From NCBI GenBank assembly GCA_030704615.1, contig CM060732.1, positions 18,044,001 to 18,108,000 of the forward strand: a stretch of 64,000 nt of DNA. The letters run 5' to 3'. Position 1 is the first letter of the stretch; each line of letters starts with the position of its first letter. The notes below the pieces were generated by a model. That model was not told the DNA's origin, ran no database searches, and saw only the letters and a list, made by a program, of their open reading frames with translations. Shown here piece after piece: positions 32,071 through 42,539 of the stretch. Source of the DNA: Takakia lepidozioides. Its lineage: Eukaryota; Streptophyta; Takakiopsida; Takakiales; Takakiaceae. Position numbers and translations under genes: made by a program.

Positions 32071-32589
32071 ATTGTCAAAGACTTTCCGCTCATTGTAATT
32101 GTGTTTTCCTCCAACACCACATATCTTCCATAATACTAATAAGTTAAGCCAACTTATAGAGTAGTTTTTAAGCTACCTACCATGCTGATTAAATACTAAA
32201 TAGTACGATGGTTTCAGTTCTGAATCAGAATGTATTGTTCAAGACATCTTATCTCCAAGAGTCTGGGGTTTTCAGATGTATAATGTTATTTTTGGATTAA
32301 CCACCAAATGGTACAATGTATACTCTTATCTATGGCTGGTGAACAGAACCATGCCAATATATTCTGTATACTTTAATGATAAAGAGCACTAAGAGTATGT
32401 GTTGCTCTGTCAATAAAACTCAAGGCTGGTACAGATGTAAGTTGCTTCGGGAAGTGAAAGCCTAAGTAATAAAGGGCATTGGGAATTGCAGAGTTCAACA
32501 TGGAATTTTAGGGCCAATTCTGATAAGAGAGAAGAACAGGGTGAAATGTATCCCTTAGTGATTTTCCTTCCCTAGATAATTTGGACTCT

Positions 32590-34580
32590 CAGAATGACAC
32601 AAAGTACAACAATTCCAGCTTTTGACAATGTCACCATGGACCTCTTCCCCCTTTTCCAGGTCTGCCCCACACACCCTTTGCATCCTCTACGCACCCGCAT
32701 TTGGCAGACCTGTCCACCAGGGCACTATTCATGATGACATAAGGTACAATTCCAGCTTTTGACAATGTCACCGTGGACCTCTTCCCCCTTTTCCAGGTCT
32801 GCCCAACACTCCCTTTGCATCCTCTACGCACCCGCATTTGGCAGACCTGTCCACCATGGCACTATTCAGAATGACATAAGGTACAATTCCAGCTTTTGAC
32901 AATGTCACCATGGACCTCTTCCCCCATTTCCAGGTCTGCCCCACACTCCCTTTGCATCCTCTACGCACCCGCATTTGGCAGACCTGTCCACCAGGGCACT
33001 GTTCAGATGACATAATGTACAATTCCAGCTTTTGATAATGTCACCATGGACCTCAGCTTCCCCCTTTCCAGGTCTGCCCAACACTCCCTTTGCATCCTCT
33101 ACGCACCCGCATTTGGCAGACTTGTCCACCAGGGCACTATTCAGAATGACATAAGGTACAATTCCAGCTTTTGACAATGTCACCGTGGACCTCTTCCCCC
33201 TTTTCCAGGTCTGCCCAACACTCCCTTTGCATCCTCTACGCACCCGCATTTGGCAGACCTGTCCACCAGGGCACTATTCAGAATGACATAAGGTACAATT
33301 CCAGCTTTTGACAATGTCACCATGGACCTCTTCCCCCATTTCCAGGTCTGCCCCACACTCCCTTTGCATCCTCTACGCACCCGCATTTGGCAGACCTGTC
33401 CACCAGGGCACTTTTCAGGATGACATAAGGTACAATTCCAGCTTTTGACAATGTCACCGTGGACCTCTTCCCCCTTTTCCAGGTCTGCCCAACACTCCCT
33501 TTGCATCCTCTACGCACCCGCATTTGGCAGACCTGTCCACCAGGGCACTATTCAGAATGACATAAGGTACAATTCCAGCTTTTGACAATGTCACCATGGA
33601 CCTCAGCTTCCCCCTTTCCAGGTCTGCCCCACACTCCCTTTGCATCTTCTACGCACCCGCATTTGGTAGACCTGTCCACCAGGGCACTGTTCAGATGACA
33701 TAATGTACAATTCCAGCTTTTGATAATGTCACCATGGACCTCAGCTTCCCCCTTTCCAGGTCTGCCCCACACTCCCTTTGCATCCTCTACGCACCCGCAT
33801 TTGGCAGACCTGTCCACCAGGGCACTATTCAGGATGACATAAGGTACAATTCCAGCTTTTGACAATGTCACCGTGGACCTCTTCCCCCATTTCCAGGTCT
33901 GCCCAACACTCCCTTTGCATCCTCTACGCACCCGCATTTGGCAGACCTGTCCACCAGGGCACTATTCAGAATGACATAAGGTACAACTCCAGCTTTTGAC
34001 AATGTCACCATGGACCTCAGCTTCCCCCTTTCCAGGTCTGCCCCACACTCCCTTTGCATCCTCTACGCACCCGCATTTGGCAGACCTGTCCACCAGGGCA
34101 CTATTCAAATAACATAAGGTACAATTCCAGCTTCTGACAATGTCACCATGGCTCTTCCCCATTTTCCAGGTCTGCCCAACACTCCATTTGCATCCTCTAC
34201 GCACCCGCATTTGGCAGACCTGTCCACCATGGCACTATTCAGAATGATATAGGTACAATTCCAGCTTTTGACAGTGTCACCATGGACCTCTTCCCCCTTT
34301 TCTAAGTCTGCCCCACACTCCATTTGCATCCTCTACGCACCCGCATTCGGCAGACCTGTCCACCAGGGCACTGTTCAGACATAAGGTATAATTCCAGCTT
34401 TTGACAATGTCACCATGGACCTCTTCCCCCTTTTCCAGGTTTTCCCCACACTCCCTTTGCATCCTCTATGCACCCGCATTTGGCAGACCTGTCCACCAGG
34501 GGGCACTATTCAGAATGACATAAGGTACATTAATTTCAGCTTTTGACAATGTCACCATGCACCTCTTCCCCCTTTTCCAT
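32590..34580 (-). repeat. 137-bp satellite derived from PPR coding sequence
   Basis: About 14 head-to-tail units. The landmark 'gcacccgcatttggcagac' recurs at 32691, 32828, 32965, 33103, 33240, 33377, 33514 and onward with 137-138 bp steps. On the minus strand each unit reads as part of a PPR protein ('HGDIVK', 'KAGIVPYVILNSALVDRSAKCG', 'CVEDAKGV'). Because 137 is not a multiple of three the frame rotates from unit to unit and no long PPR protein is possible. The later units (34100-34580) are more diverged and vary in length. It is best read as non-coding satellite DNA born from a PPR gene. Confidence 0.93.
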
Positions 34581-34664
34581 GTCTGCCCAACAGTACTCCA
34601 TTTGAATGGACTCTATGCACCAACTTTCTGAATCTTGAGGCTGAGCCAAAGCTCAGCCCCTAAA

Positions 34665-35224
34665 TCACCCTCTTTGCACTAGACTTAATTCAAACTCAGG
34701 GGGGGAACCCGACCTTTGCTCCATCACTATGCTCCATGACACCACATTGCATACACAACCCCTTAGCTGCCCATCACTCCCTTTGCATCTTACACATACC
34801 CACATTTGACATACATGTCCGCCAGGGCAGCTTTCATAATGACATCTGATACAATCACTACAGCTTTGATGATGCCACCGTGGACCTCTTCTCCAATCTC
34901 CAGGGCTGCCAAGCTTGTACATGTGCTCAGAGGTCTCCAAAGCCTCCCTCCTCTGCCCTTGTAGCGCTTATAGCATGCCACCATCACGCTCTATGACACC
35001 ACATTCCGTTCAGCCATATTGCCCAACACCCCCTTTAATGCATCCTTCATGCACCCGCATTTGGCATACATGTCCACCACGGCACTGGTCAGATTGACAT
35101 CTGATACAATCCCAGCTTTGATGATGCCACCATGGACCTCTTCCTCATTTTCCAGGGCTGCCAGGATCGCACACGCATTGCAAAAACAAACGAATGTGAC
35201 TGGCCTGGGCTGGAAGAATACCAA
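34665..35224 (-). pseudogene. PPR gene fragment
   Basis: Minus strand: 'TFVCFCNACAILAALEN', 'VHGGIIKAGIVSDVNLTSAVVD', 'MYAKCGCMKDALKGV', 'NMAERNVVS' (35224-34991), then after a frame change 'CTSLAALEIGEEVHGGIIKA' and 'ALADMYVKCGYV' (34987-34790). That makes two to three PPR motifs in the right order but split by indels. It is closer to a normal PPR order than the satellite next to it. Confidence 0.82.
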
Positions 35225-35740
35225 ATCATGGTACTAACAGGAGGCAAGAGCCCGCATTTCCAGGATGGACAAACTTCTTCACATTGTACCTTAAGAAAAC
35301 GCCACACCTTGCGACTGCAGTTGTCCCACCATCGTGAAGGATCTTTAAAAATCTTTTGTCAGCTCTGCTCCGTGCTGCAAATTCAGGGGCGCCGAGTGTG
35401 ATGAGAGGGAAAAACAGGCTGAAATAGGTCGAAGAAGAAGGTGCCCTCACCACATTGTCCTTGACCTTGTGTTGTGACCCATGGAGGATTTGACCTCCCA
35501 TCAACCCCAAAATGATCTCTTATGTGTGCTGCTGATGGCTGTAGTCAGGTAATGTCGGATTGGTCTTTGAGAACCACCACAGTGCAGCTGAGCAAGCAGA
35601 GATTGAAACACGGCTTGCTAAGACCAAGCTGACCCTCCCAAGAACCTTGTAAACATCAAGAAGAATACCATGCCCTGCGGTCGACCACCCACCCATGAAC
35701 GCGGGAGAGGAGGGGAGAGGAGAGGAGGGAAAAGAGAGAG
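35225..35740. other. no gene seen
   Basis: Spacer with a G/A-rich tract at 35698-35748. No coding motif recognised. Confidence 0.35.
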
Positions 35741-35741
35741 C

Positions 35742-35826
35742 AAAAAAAAGGATACCGCGATTTGATCCCGCCGTGCATCGCGGACTAAACAATGTCCTTA
35801 CCACTAGACTACCCCTTACAATTCAA
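35742..35826 (-). mobile_element. tRNA-derived SINE head
   Basis: Minus strand reads like a decayed tRNA: an A-box-like 'TAGTCTAGTGG', then a B-box-like 'GGGATCAAATC' about 40 bp on, ending in a run of eight T, a polymerase III terminator. The cloverleaf is imperfect, so a SINE or tRNA relic is more likely than a working tRNA gene. Confidence 0.5.
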
Positions 35827-35984
35827 CAACCCCCTCCTGTAACATTATATTTAACGTGTTTTAAATCCCCCTATTTATGTATAATGTTGTACATGGGGGG
35901 GTTTAAAATACCCCCTCCTGTGCACGCACGTGGCTGGTACATATTGGCTAGAGTGCACCCCCCAGGGGACGAACATACCAATGT
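35827..35984. repeat. AT-rich 'ccccctcctgt' repeat
   Basis: Degenerate units built on 'ataccccctcctgt' with AT-rich spacers. The same words occur at 37440-37620, so they flank the LINE fragment on both sides. Confidence 0.6.
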
Positions 35985-37430
35985 TTGTGAATCTAGGGTG
36001 GTCCAGAGAGCCAAAGGCATTTTCGAAGTCGATATAGAGGAGGTAGATGTCTTGTTTGGTAAGCTTAGCGTCTTCTAGGGCGGAGATAACATATTGTATC
36101 TGACGGATTGTGCTTCGTGTGGCCTGGAACCCTTCTTGGGGGTCGTTTAAAATCTGGTGTTGTTCTCCGTAACTAGACAACATCCTTGTTAGGGTACTGG
36201 TGAATAATTTATAGATAGTGTTGGCGAGGGCTATTGGTCTATAATTACTTAGATCTATTGGGTCATCTTTTTTGAATAATAGAATGGTTCGGCTATGTTT
36301 CCAGGAGAGTGCAATACGTTGAAGTGGGTAGCAAAGTTGAAAAAATTTAAAGATGAGAGAATGGAACTGGGGGTCAAGTGCTTGTAGGATGGCGTTGGGG
36401 ATTAGATCCGGGCCCGGGGCTTTTGATTTAGAAAGAGCTTTTAGGCATGAGTTGAATAGGTCTTGGGTAAAGAAGTTAATGATGTGGTCTTCGGGTCGGC
36501 CTCGCTTTTCAAGTGAGAAGCCATCAAGATCATGCCATGGGTAGTGTTTTACTTTACATAAACAGCTGTGTTGGTGTAGGTTAGGGGCAAGCAGTTATTG
36601 ACCGTGGGTGTGTATGAGTCAGAAGCTTGTAGCCAGATTTCAGGTCTAATATCCTTAGGGTGGGTTAACATATGGCCAAGTCTGTGTTTGATGCAATCGA
36701 TAGGTGGGTTGATTGCGGGGTTGAAGATGGCTTTGTGAGTTCTTTTGGGGTGGTCGTGTAGTAGCTTTCCAAAGGAAGTGACGAATTTTTTGTGGTTTTC
36801 GGTGGCTTTATGCTTTGTGATGGCATATGCAGCTTTTTTGGCATCTCTTCCAATCTTGGAGAGAGAGGCGGTCCACTGGGGGAGAGCAAGCGGGTCTGTG
36901 GAGGGAGGCATTAATGGTTGGCATATTGGTAGGGTGTTCAAGGCAGTAATACGTGGGTCGACTTGCCAAATGTTATATGAGGGGGTTGGGCGAGTAGGAG
37001 TGATGGAGAGGGCGCGTCTAATGGAGTGATAGATGTTGAGGTGTAGAGTCCATTCGCGTTTTTGGGTGCGGGTGAGATAACCTTCATTTTGTGTGGATCG
37101 AGTAGTTTGTGGGGGGTCGGGGGGAGAGGAGCATGTAGCCAGAACGCTTTTTGTCATTTCTTGCATAGTGGTTGTAAGTAGGTTTTCAGTTATGGCCCAG
37201 GCTTCGGTGGGGGGAAGGTTGGTGTCTAACAGTATTGAGGATATTTTGTGTATGAAGTTAGAGGAGGCAGGTTGGAAGTGTTTTTGGAAGGCGGTGATAT
37301 TGCACTGTGGTATAGGTGAAAGGATCTGCGGCTGTGGGGGCGGGGTGAGTATATCCGGAAAGGGTCGGAAAGGGACGTGGGACGGTGGGAGGCAGATGGA
37401 TACAGGTTTGGGGGGTGCACTCTTTATAAA
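35985..37430 (-). pseudogene. LINE reverse transcriptase fragment
   Basis: Minus strand, from the linker upstream of RT (about 37430-36550, Pro/Thr-rich then 'ENHKKFVTSFGKLLHD') into RT. RT blocks visible: 'KSKAPGPDLIPNAIL' near 36400, 'DDPIDLSNYRPIALAN' near 36240, 'GFQATRSTIRQIQYVISAL' near 36110 and 'YLLYIDFENAFGSLDHPRF' near 36010. It stops before the catalytic FADD block. One frame change lies near 36540. Non-LTR retrotransposons use this enzyme for target-primed reverse transcription; this is a 3'-deleted dead copy. Confidence 0.85.
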
Positions 37431-37439
37431 ATGTCCGTA

Positions 37440-37735
37440 TCACGTGCGTTCGCCGCCTAATAAAAAAAACCCCTTATATACGGGTCCTTGGATCATTTAT
37501 ACCCCCTCTATACATACATTTTGAAGATTATAAAACCCCCTCCTGTAAATATATAGAAATTTTTAATTTTTAAAAAGTACCGCCTTCTGTATGTATATTT
37601 TCTTTTTCAATAATTAAAAAATACCCTCAAATATGTATATGTATGTTTTTATATTATATCAAGTTTATTCATTTAAAATAGAATAAAATCTAATAAATTA
37701 ATTTAAAAAAAATCTGTTTGCCCTCGATAAAACTT
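37440..37735 (+). repeat. AT-rich degenerate repeat and dispersed repeat copy 2
   Basis: Units built on 'accccctcctgt...' lead into 'taccctcaaatatgtatatg' at 37622, the second copy of the repeat at 31961-32070. Confidence 0.8.
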
Positions 37736-38103
37736 GCTGTGGAATCTCACTTTGAACAATAATCAGATGCAGGGAGGAAATGGACATTGTCAATGCCCGA
37801 TGTGCAAGAGGCCTGAAGAAAGTTTCTATTTTCTGATATACAGTCTTGGGTATTTTCATCAGAGAGTGACCCTCTTGAAGACCATCAAGACCTAGTCACT
37901 GCACCTCTGTTCATCAACTAGGACAGTTTCTGAACTTGTTCTACAGTTTCAACCTTCGCAAGGTCCAATTATGTTCAAAACCTACTGTTGAGAATTCCTC
38001 TCCAAAAAGAGATTTCGTGCGCCTTTGCTGCCACTGTTGGAGTCCAACCTGACTCGCAGCTGACAGAGTTCAATACATTCAATTAGGTGACAAGCATTTC
38101 ATT
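37736..38103. other. no gene seen
   Basis: 3' flank of the minus-strand PPR-DYW relic. Nothing recognised. Confidence 0.4.
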
Positions 38104-39180
38104 TCACCAATACTCCCCACAAGAACAAACACCATTTTGGAAGTGGTAAAAGCGGTTTGCATCCCGTACAACAATCTCTTGCTTAGCTATCTTTGAGATG
38201 AATTTGGTGGCTGTGTGGCAATCATCACACATCCGAAGATTCCTGATGATCCCCAAAGACATCCCAGAGGGTGTGTTGATAAGCCCAAAAACAATGGCCA
38301 GCTTCTCATTGTGGTGGCAAAGAGACGATTTTTTAAGCTCTTCCTCAACATCATGCAATGCAAAGCGGGCTTCACCCCTTCGCACATCATTTGCTCATAG
38401 GTCTCCAAAGCCTCCATCCCGCGCCCTTGCTGTGCATATCCTGCAATCATCGCACTCCACGACAGCACATCTCGTTCAGCCATACCGTTGAACACTCCCT
38501 TCATACATGTCCACGAGGGTATTGTTTAGAATGACATTTGATACAATTGCAAATCTGACAATGTCGCCATGGACCTCTTTCCCCTTTTCCAAAGCTGACA
38601 GGCTTGCACACACATTGCAAATATACACAAACGTGATGTGGTCGGGCTTCACCCCTTCCCCCATCATTTGATCATAGGTCTCCAAAGCCTCCATACCACG
38701 TCCTGCTGTGCATACCCTGCAAGCACCGCACTCCACGACACCACACCTTGTTCAGCCATGGAAACTCCCTTCGCGTCCTTAATGCACCCACATTTGGCAT
38801 ACATGTCCACCAGGGGAGTGTTCAGAATGACATCTGGTACAATTCCAGCTTTGACAATGTCACCATGGACCTCTTTCCCCTTTTCCAGAGCTTGCAGGCT
38901 TGGACACGCATTGCATCCTGCCAACATTATATTCCACGTGATCAAAGATCGTTGAGGCATTTTGTTGAACACTTGGTGAGCATCAATGATGCTCCCGCAC
39001 ATAACATACATGTTGACAAGGGTGTTGAGTAGAAAAACATCGTGGACTCCCTCTCTTGATCCTCTTTCAGAAGCTGTGGTCATGGTTGAGGTGCCTGATT
39101 TTATCAACTGTGCCGCTGCAGCTGTTGCCTTTAGTTGGCCGTCTACCCATGCAGGTTTCTTGTAGCTACTGACCCCCACA
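38104..39180 (-). pseudogene. collapsed PPR-DYW RNA-editing gene
   Basis: Minus strand, start side near 39179 ('VDGQLKATAAAAQLIKSG'). It continues through PPR motifs ('NTLVNMYVMCGSIIDAHQVF', 'EVHGDIVKAGIVPDVILN', 'VVSWSAVLAGYA', 'GVKPDHITFVYICN') to a DYW deaminase end at 38385-38104. The DYW part has the zinc-site His and Glu in 'HHNEKLA', the CxxC in 'MCDDC' and ends in Gly-Glu-Tyr-Trp, then TGA 38104-38106. The E motifs and the DYW start (PG box) are missing: 'EGVKPA' of a PPR motif runs straight into the DYW interior. Frame changes lie near 38500 and 38700. The family binds organelle RNA and edits C to U; this copy is broken. Confidence 0.88.
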
Positions 39181-39425
39181 TGGAATCAAGGTAATCTGGA
39201 GCTTGAAGTCCAGCCCTCTTGGATGAATTTGGACCCACACTCTATCCATGCTCATTCAGGAAAAAACAGGGAAAAACTTCGATAACAGGGAAAAACAGGC
39301 TGAAATGTGTTGAAGAAGGTACCTTCATTAGCAACGCCTTGTTCTATCAAATGCACTGTTGCCGCTGCTGTTTCCAGTTGACTATCTACCCACGCAGCTT
39401 TCTTGTAGCTATTGATCCGCAGGGA
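39181..39425 (-). pseudogene. PPR 5' remnants
   Basis: Repeats of the segment that precedes the PPR N-terminus ('SYKKAAWVDSQLETAAA' on the minus strand near 39400-39350), duplicated from the 39130-39180 region. It ends where the RING-H2 frame begins. Confidence 0.6.
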
Positions 39426-41327
39426 ATACACTCTCCGTTGGAGGAACAATTGGCCGCACATGAACAGCACATCAAAGACCTGCAGGACATTGTTCATTTG
39501 CAACGGTGACAACTAGCGAAGTTGCTGGAAAGAATGGGGTTGGGGACTCGAGACAGCGTACGCGGTGTGTTTCAGGACCCGAGGCCAATCACCAACGAGC
39601 AAGACATATTGGCGCGTTTGAATATGCCACCAATGGACATTGACCGCGTCATCGACGGGGTTGACTCAATCGGGCATGGGAATGAAGTACAAACATCTGA
39701 ACTGGACCCGGCGAGGGTTGAGGAAGAAAGACTTGCGGCGGAGAGGGCAAGAAAAGGGAAGGACCCCATAGTGGAAACTGGGGAATGTTCAGCCGTGCAA
39801 ATTATATCGGCCCAAGAACAGGAATTAGAGCAGCTTGTGGGGGAACGCGAGCAAGTTAGGGCTGTTGCATATCGGTACTCAAGTGCCATGCAAATCCGAT
39901 CGTGGCCATGGTTGAAGGGGAATTGGCGGAATTGGGTGACATGGGCGGGCCATCTAGCATCGCGGGAAACACGGATAGAAGAAGCGTTGTCCTCCCTCCA
40001 ACGTGTAGCACGTTTGTCGAATCGAAGCGTAGATAGCATCTATGCTAATTTGCAAAGGCACGACACTGTGCGTGATGTATTCACGTCGAAGTACACTGAA
40101 TTCACCACATGGGGTGATGTGCACGTCATGTTTGAGCACTGTGTGCATACAATTTCCGATACCAATAACAACATAAACTGGGATTTGGAAGTAGAGGAGG
40201 AGTGGGACACCAGGCCGAGGATGTCATCCTTCATTAATGAGGATAAACGGACGTGGATACCACAGAGCAATCCAGCGTCATGGGTAACAGATGGTACGGT
40301 GTGCACAATGTGCCTAAACCCTTATGGACCGGAGGGAGGCTATATGCTTGGTTCATGTGGCCATTTGTTCCATCCCACATGTCTCCTATCGGCAGCCATG
40401 CGAGCCAGCCAATGCCCTGACTGTCGTGGACCTATCCATCGACGTTTCTACGAGTTGTTTGGGTTGCAAGACAATATGCCCATGGGATACGAGTACAACC
40501 AGTACAACATGCCATTGGATGTATCGCCTTACGATTTTTTAAATTGGCAGCACTGGGGGGAGACAATGACATGGGATGCTCCAAGAGAGATGCACGCCTT
40601 GGATGCGAAGACGTTAACTAGGGTTAAAGATCCGGTGACCTTTTGGGTGACATCCAACTGGGAAATAACTGTTAGAGGCATACGGGACCCAGTCCAAAGG
40701 GAGTTTTTTTGCCGGAACTTGGGAGGGCATTGGAGCTGTACCAGACAAAGATTTTTCCGACTGCCTGAGGATCCGTGGGTGCCAGCGGAAAACGACCTAT
40801 ACAATCGCGAACCGATTGGGAGAGACCTATTTCTTAGGGAGTTGGAGGCCGCTAGCATCCGTTGGGAAAATATGAATGAGATGTATTGGGTGCCTCGTCG
40901 GGATGATGGGCCATTTCTTCCAGAGTTGCGCAGAAACCCCCAGCAGGAGGAGGTGTTGGACAATTTCAAGGCTGTCATCACGAGTGTGGAAAAGTATTAG
41001 CAGAACACATGGCGTGACCAAGTTGCCCCTATTCCAGGGGTGTTCTTGCCATTTCCAAACATATCGGATTTAATTGAAAAATTGCATGCCACCGTAGCAA
41101 GAGCGACACACCCGGCTCTGGCAAATGTGGAAGACAGTCAGCACTCGCCTAGAACGCTACGCATGATGGCAAGGGTGGACCACACAACACTGGGTCCCTC
41201 TTTGACCACTCGAGCCCAAGCTCGAGCTCTCCGTACTGGTGGAGGCACGTCCTCTACACCCGGAGCATCTTCATCAACATCTGGAGATGACGACAACGAA
41301 GTAATAAATCTAGATGAAGATGACTAG
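39426..41327 (+). pseudogene. RING-H2 finger protein with two in-frame stops
   Basis: One plus-strand frame runs from about 39426 to 41327, broken only by TGA 39507-39509 and TAG 40998-41000. The first ATG after the first stop is 39534, giving 488 codons to the second stop. A Gln/Glu/Leu-rich coiled coil comes first ('EEQLAAHEQHIKDL'), then a charged middle. The RING is at about 40306-40430 with C-x2-C-x14-C-x1-H-x2-H-x2-C-x10-C-x2-C, a C3H2C3 type. A Trp-rich region ('FWVTSNWEITVRGIRDPVQREFFC') follows, and beyond the second stop an acidic tail ending 'NLDEDD'. RING-H2 proteins are usually E3 ubiquitin ligases; I do not know this family. The absence of introns and indels suggests a young retrocopy or an element-borne gene. 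Confidence 0.65.
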
Positions 41328-42539
41328 AAAGGCTAGAAACGTAGGGAGTAGGCCAAAGGTCTCAGGTTGCGAAAACTTAAATGTGCAACCTACTGTATAG
41401 TCTACGTAATTTTTGGAAATACGAGGTTCATCCTTTGAACCATTTTTGAATGACCTCATACTTGTTCGGTACCTGTTTGACGGCATGTACAATATACTGG
41501 CAAAGTTTCAAAACAATCAAAAATTGTTGAATGAATATATCATTGGTTCACCCATTGCAATATTTTAAATCGAACTCATACTTGTCCGGTACCTTTAAGA
41601 GGGCATCTACAATGCAATGGCAAAGTTTGAAAGCATTCAGAAATCGGCACATCAAGTAACCATTGGTTCCTCCTGTGAACCATTTTTTATTGATCTCATA
41701 CTTCTCCGGTCCATGTAAGAGGCATGTAGAACATACTGGCAAAATTTCAAATCATTCAAATTTTTTTTTATCAATGAACCTTTGGTTTATCCTTTTCACC
41801 ATTAACGATTAATCACAAATAAATGAACAGACGCATAAATCATTTGCCTCCAAATGATTTTGGTTCGCTTTGAGACTTGGCCAGTATCTTCAATGTACCA
41901 TGGAAGAGGCCCCAGAGTAATATGAGATCAATCGAATTTTGTTCAATGGGCCAACGGATGCTTGCCCATCCAAATGATTTTCGTTCGCTTTGAGACTTGG
42001 CCAGTGTGTTCAATGTACCCTCTGATAGGTCCCAGTGCAATATGAGATCAATCAAAATTCGTTCGATGGGCCAATGAGGCGTTCAGTTGTCATCTGGTTT
42101 TTCTTCATTGCGAAAAAGAAATCCTACAATGCGTGCACGATTATTGCACCCATTGAACGGATGTGGTTAAAGCCCCTCTTTTGCTTGCATGTGCTTGAAC
42201 ATGTGTGCGACACATGTGCGGAGACACAACAGACGAATAAATCATTTGCCTCCCCATCGACACCAAGCCATTCCATAATGTAATTGAATTTAAATTAATT
42301 TTAAACCAATAAATAGGTTTGCACAGCCTTTCATTGGGGGGTTTCTGGCATGTATCGATTTTGTTTTTTACTCAATTTTGTTCTGCGGCTTCCAGCATCC
42401 CACCACTACTCCCCCGGCAAAATTTGGACCAATAAAAAATGCCCCCAAAAAAAAGTGTTCTCTTCGCTTACTTATTGCATAACTCTCTATGAAGAGTGCA
42501 TGAAGTTGAACACAAATCAAGTTTGGAGTGCAAAACAGG
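41328..42539. other. degenerate repeats, no gene
   Basis: Diverged tandem-like blocks with 'cttgtccggtacctttaagagggcat...caatggcaaagtttgaaa' at about 41460, 41580 and 41700, about 120 bp apart, and 'caaatgattttggttcgctttgagacttggccagt' at 41852 and 41972, also 120 bp apart. Non-coding. It may be the 3' part of the RING-bearing unit. Confidence 0.6.

Larger units (their letters stand above)
30100..32589. other. non-coding stretch
   Basis: About 2.5 kb with no recognisable gene. It contains simple repeats at 30305-30354 and 31915-31962 and one copy of a dispersed AT-rich repeat (31961-32070). Confidence 0.5.

Noticed and set aside
32590-34580. CRISPR-like regular array
   Set aside because: Regular spacing comes from whole-unit tandem repeats without unique spacers, in plant nuclear DNA; the units are PPR-derived.
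35742-35826. Functional tRNA gene
   Set aside because: A-box fits but the B-box and arms do not form a good cloverleaf; a SINE or tRNA relic fits better.
35695-36078. Plus-strand ORF at 35695
   Set aside because: Antisense to the SINE and LINE sequence.
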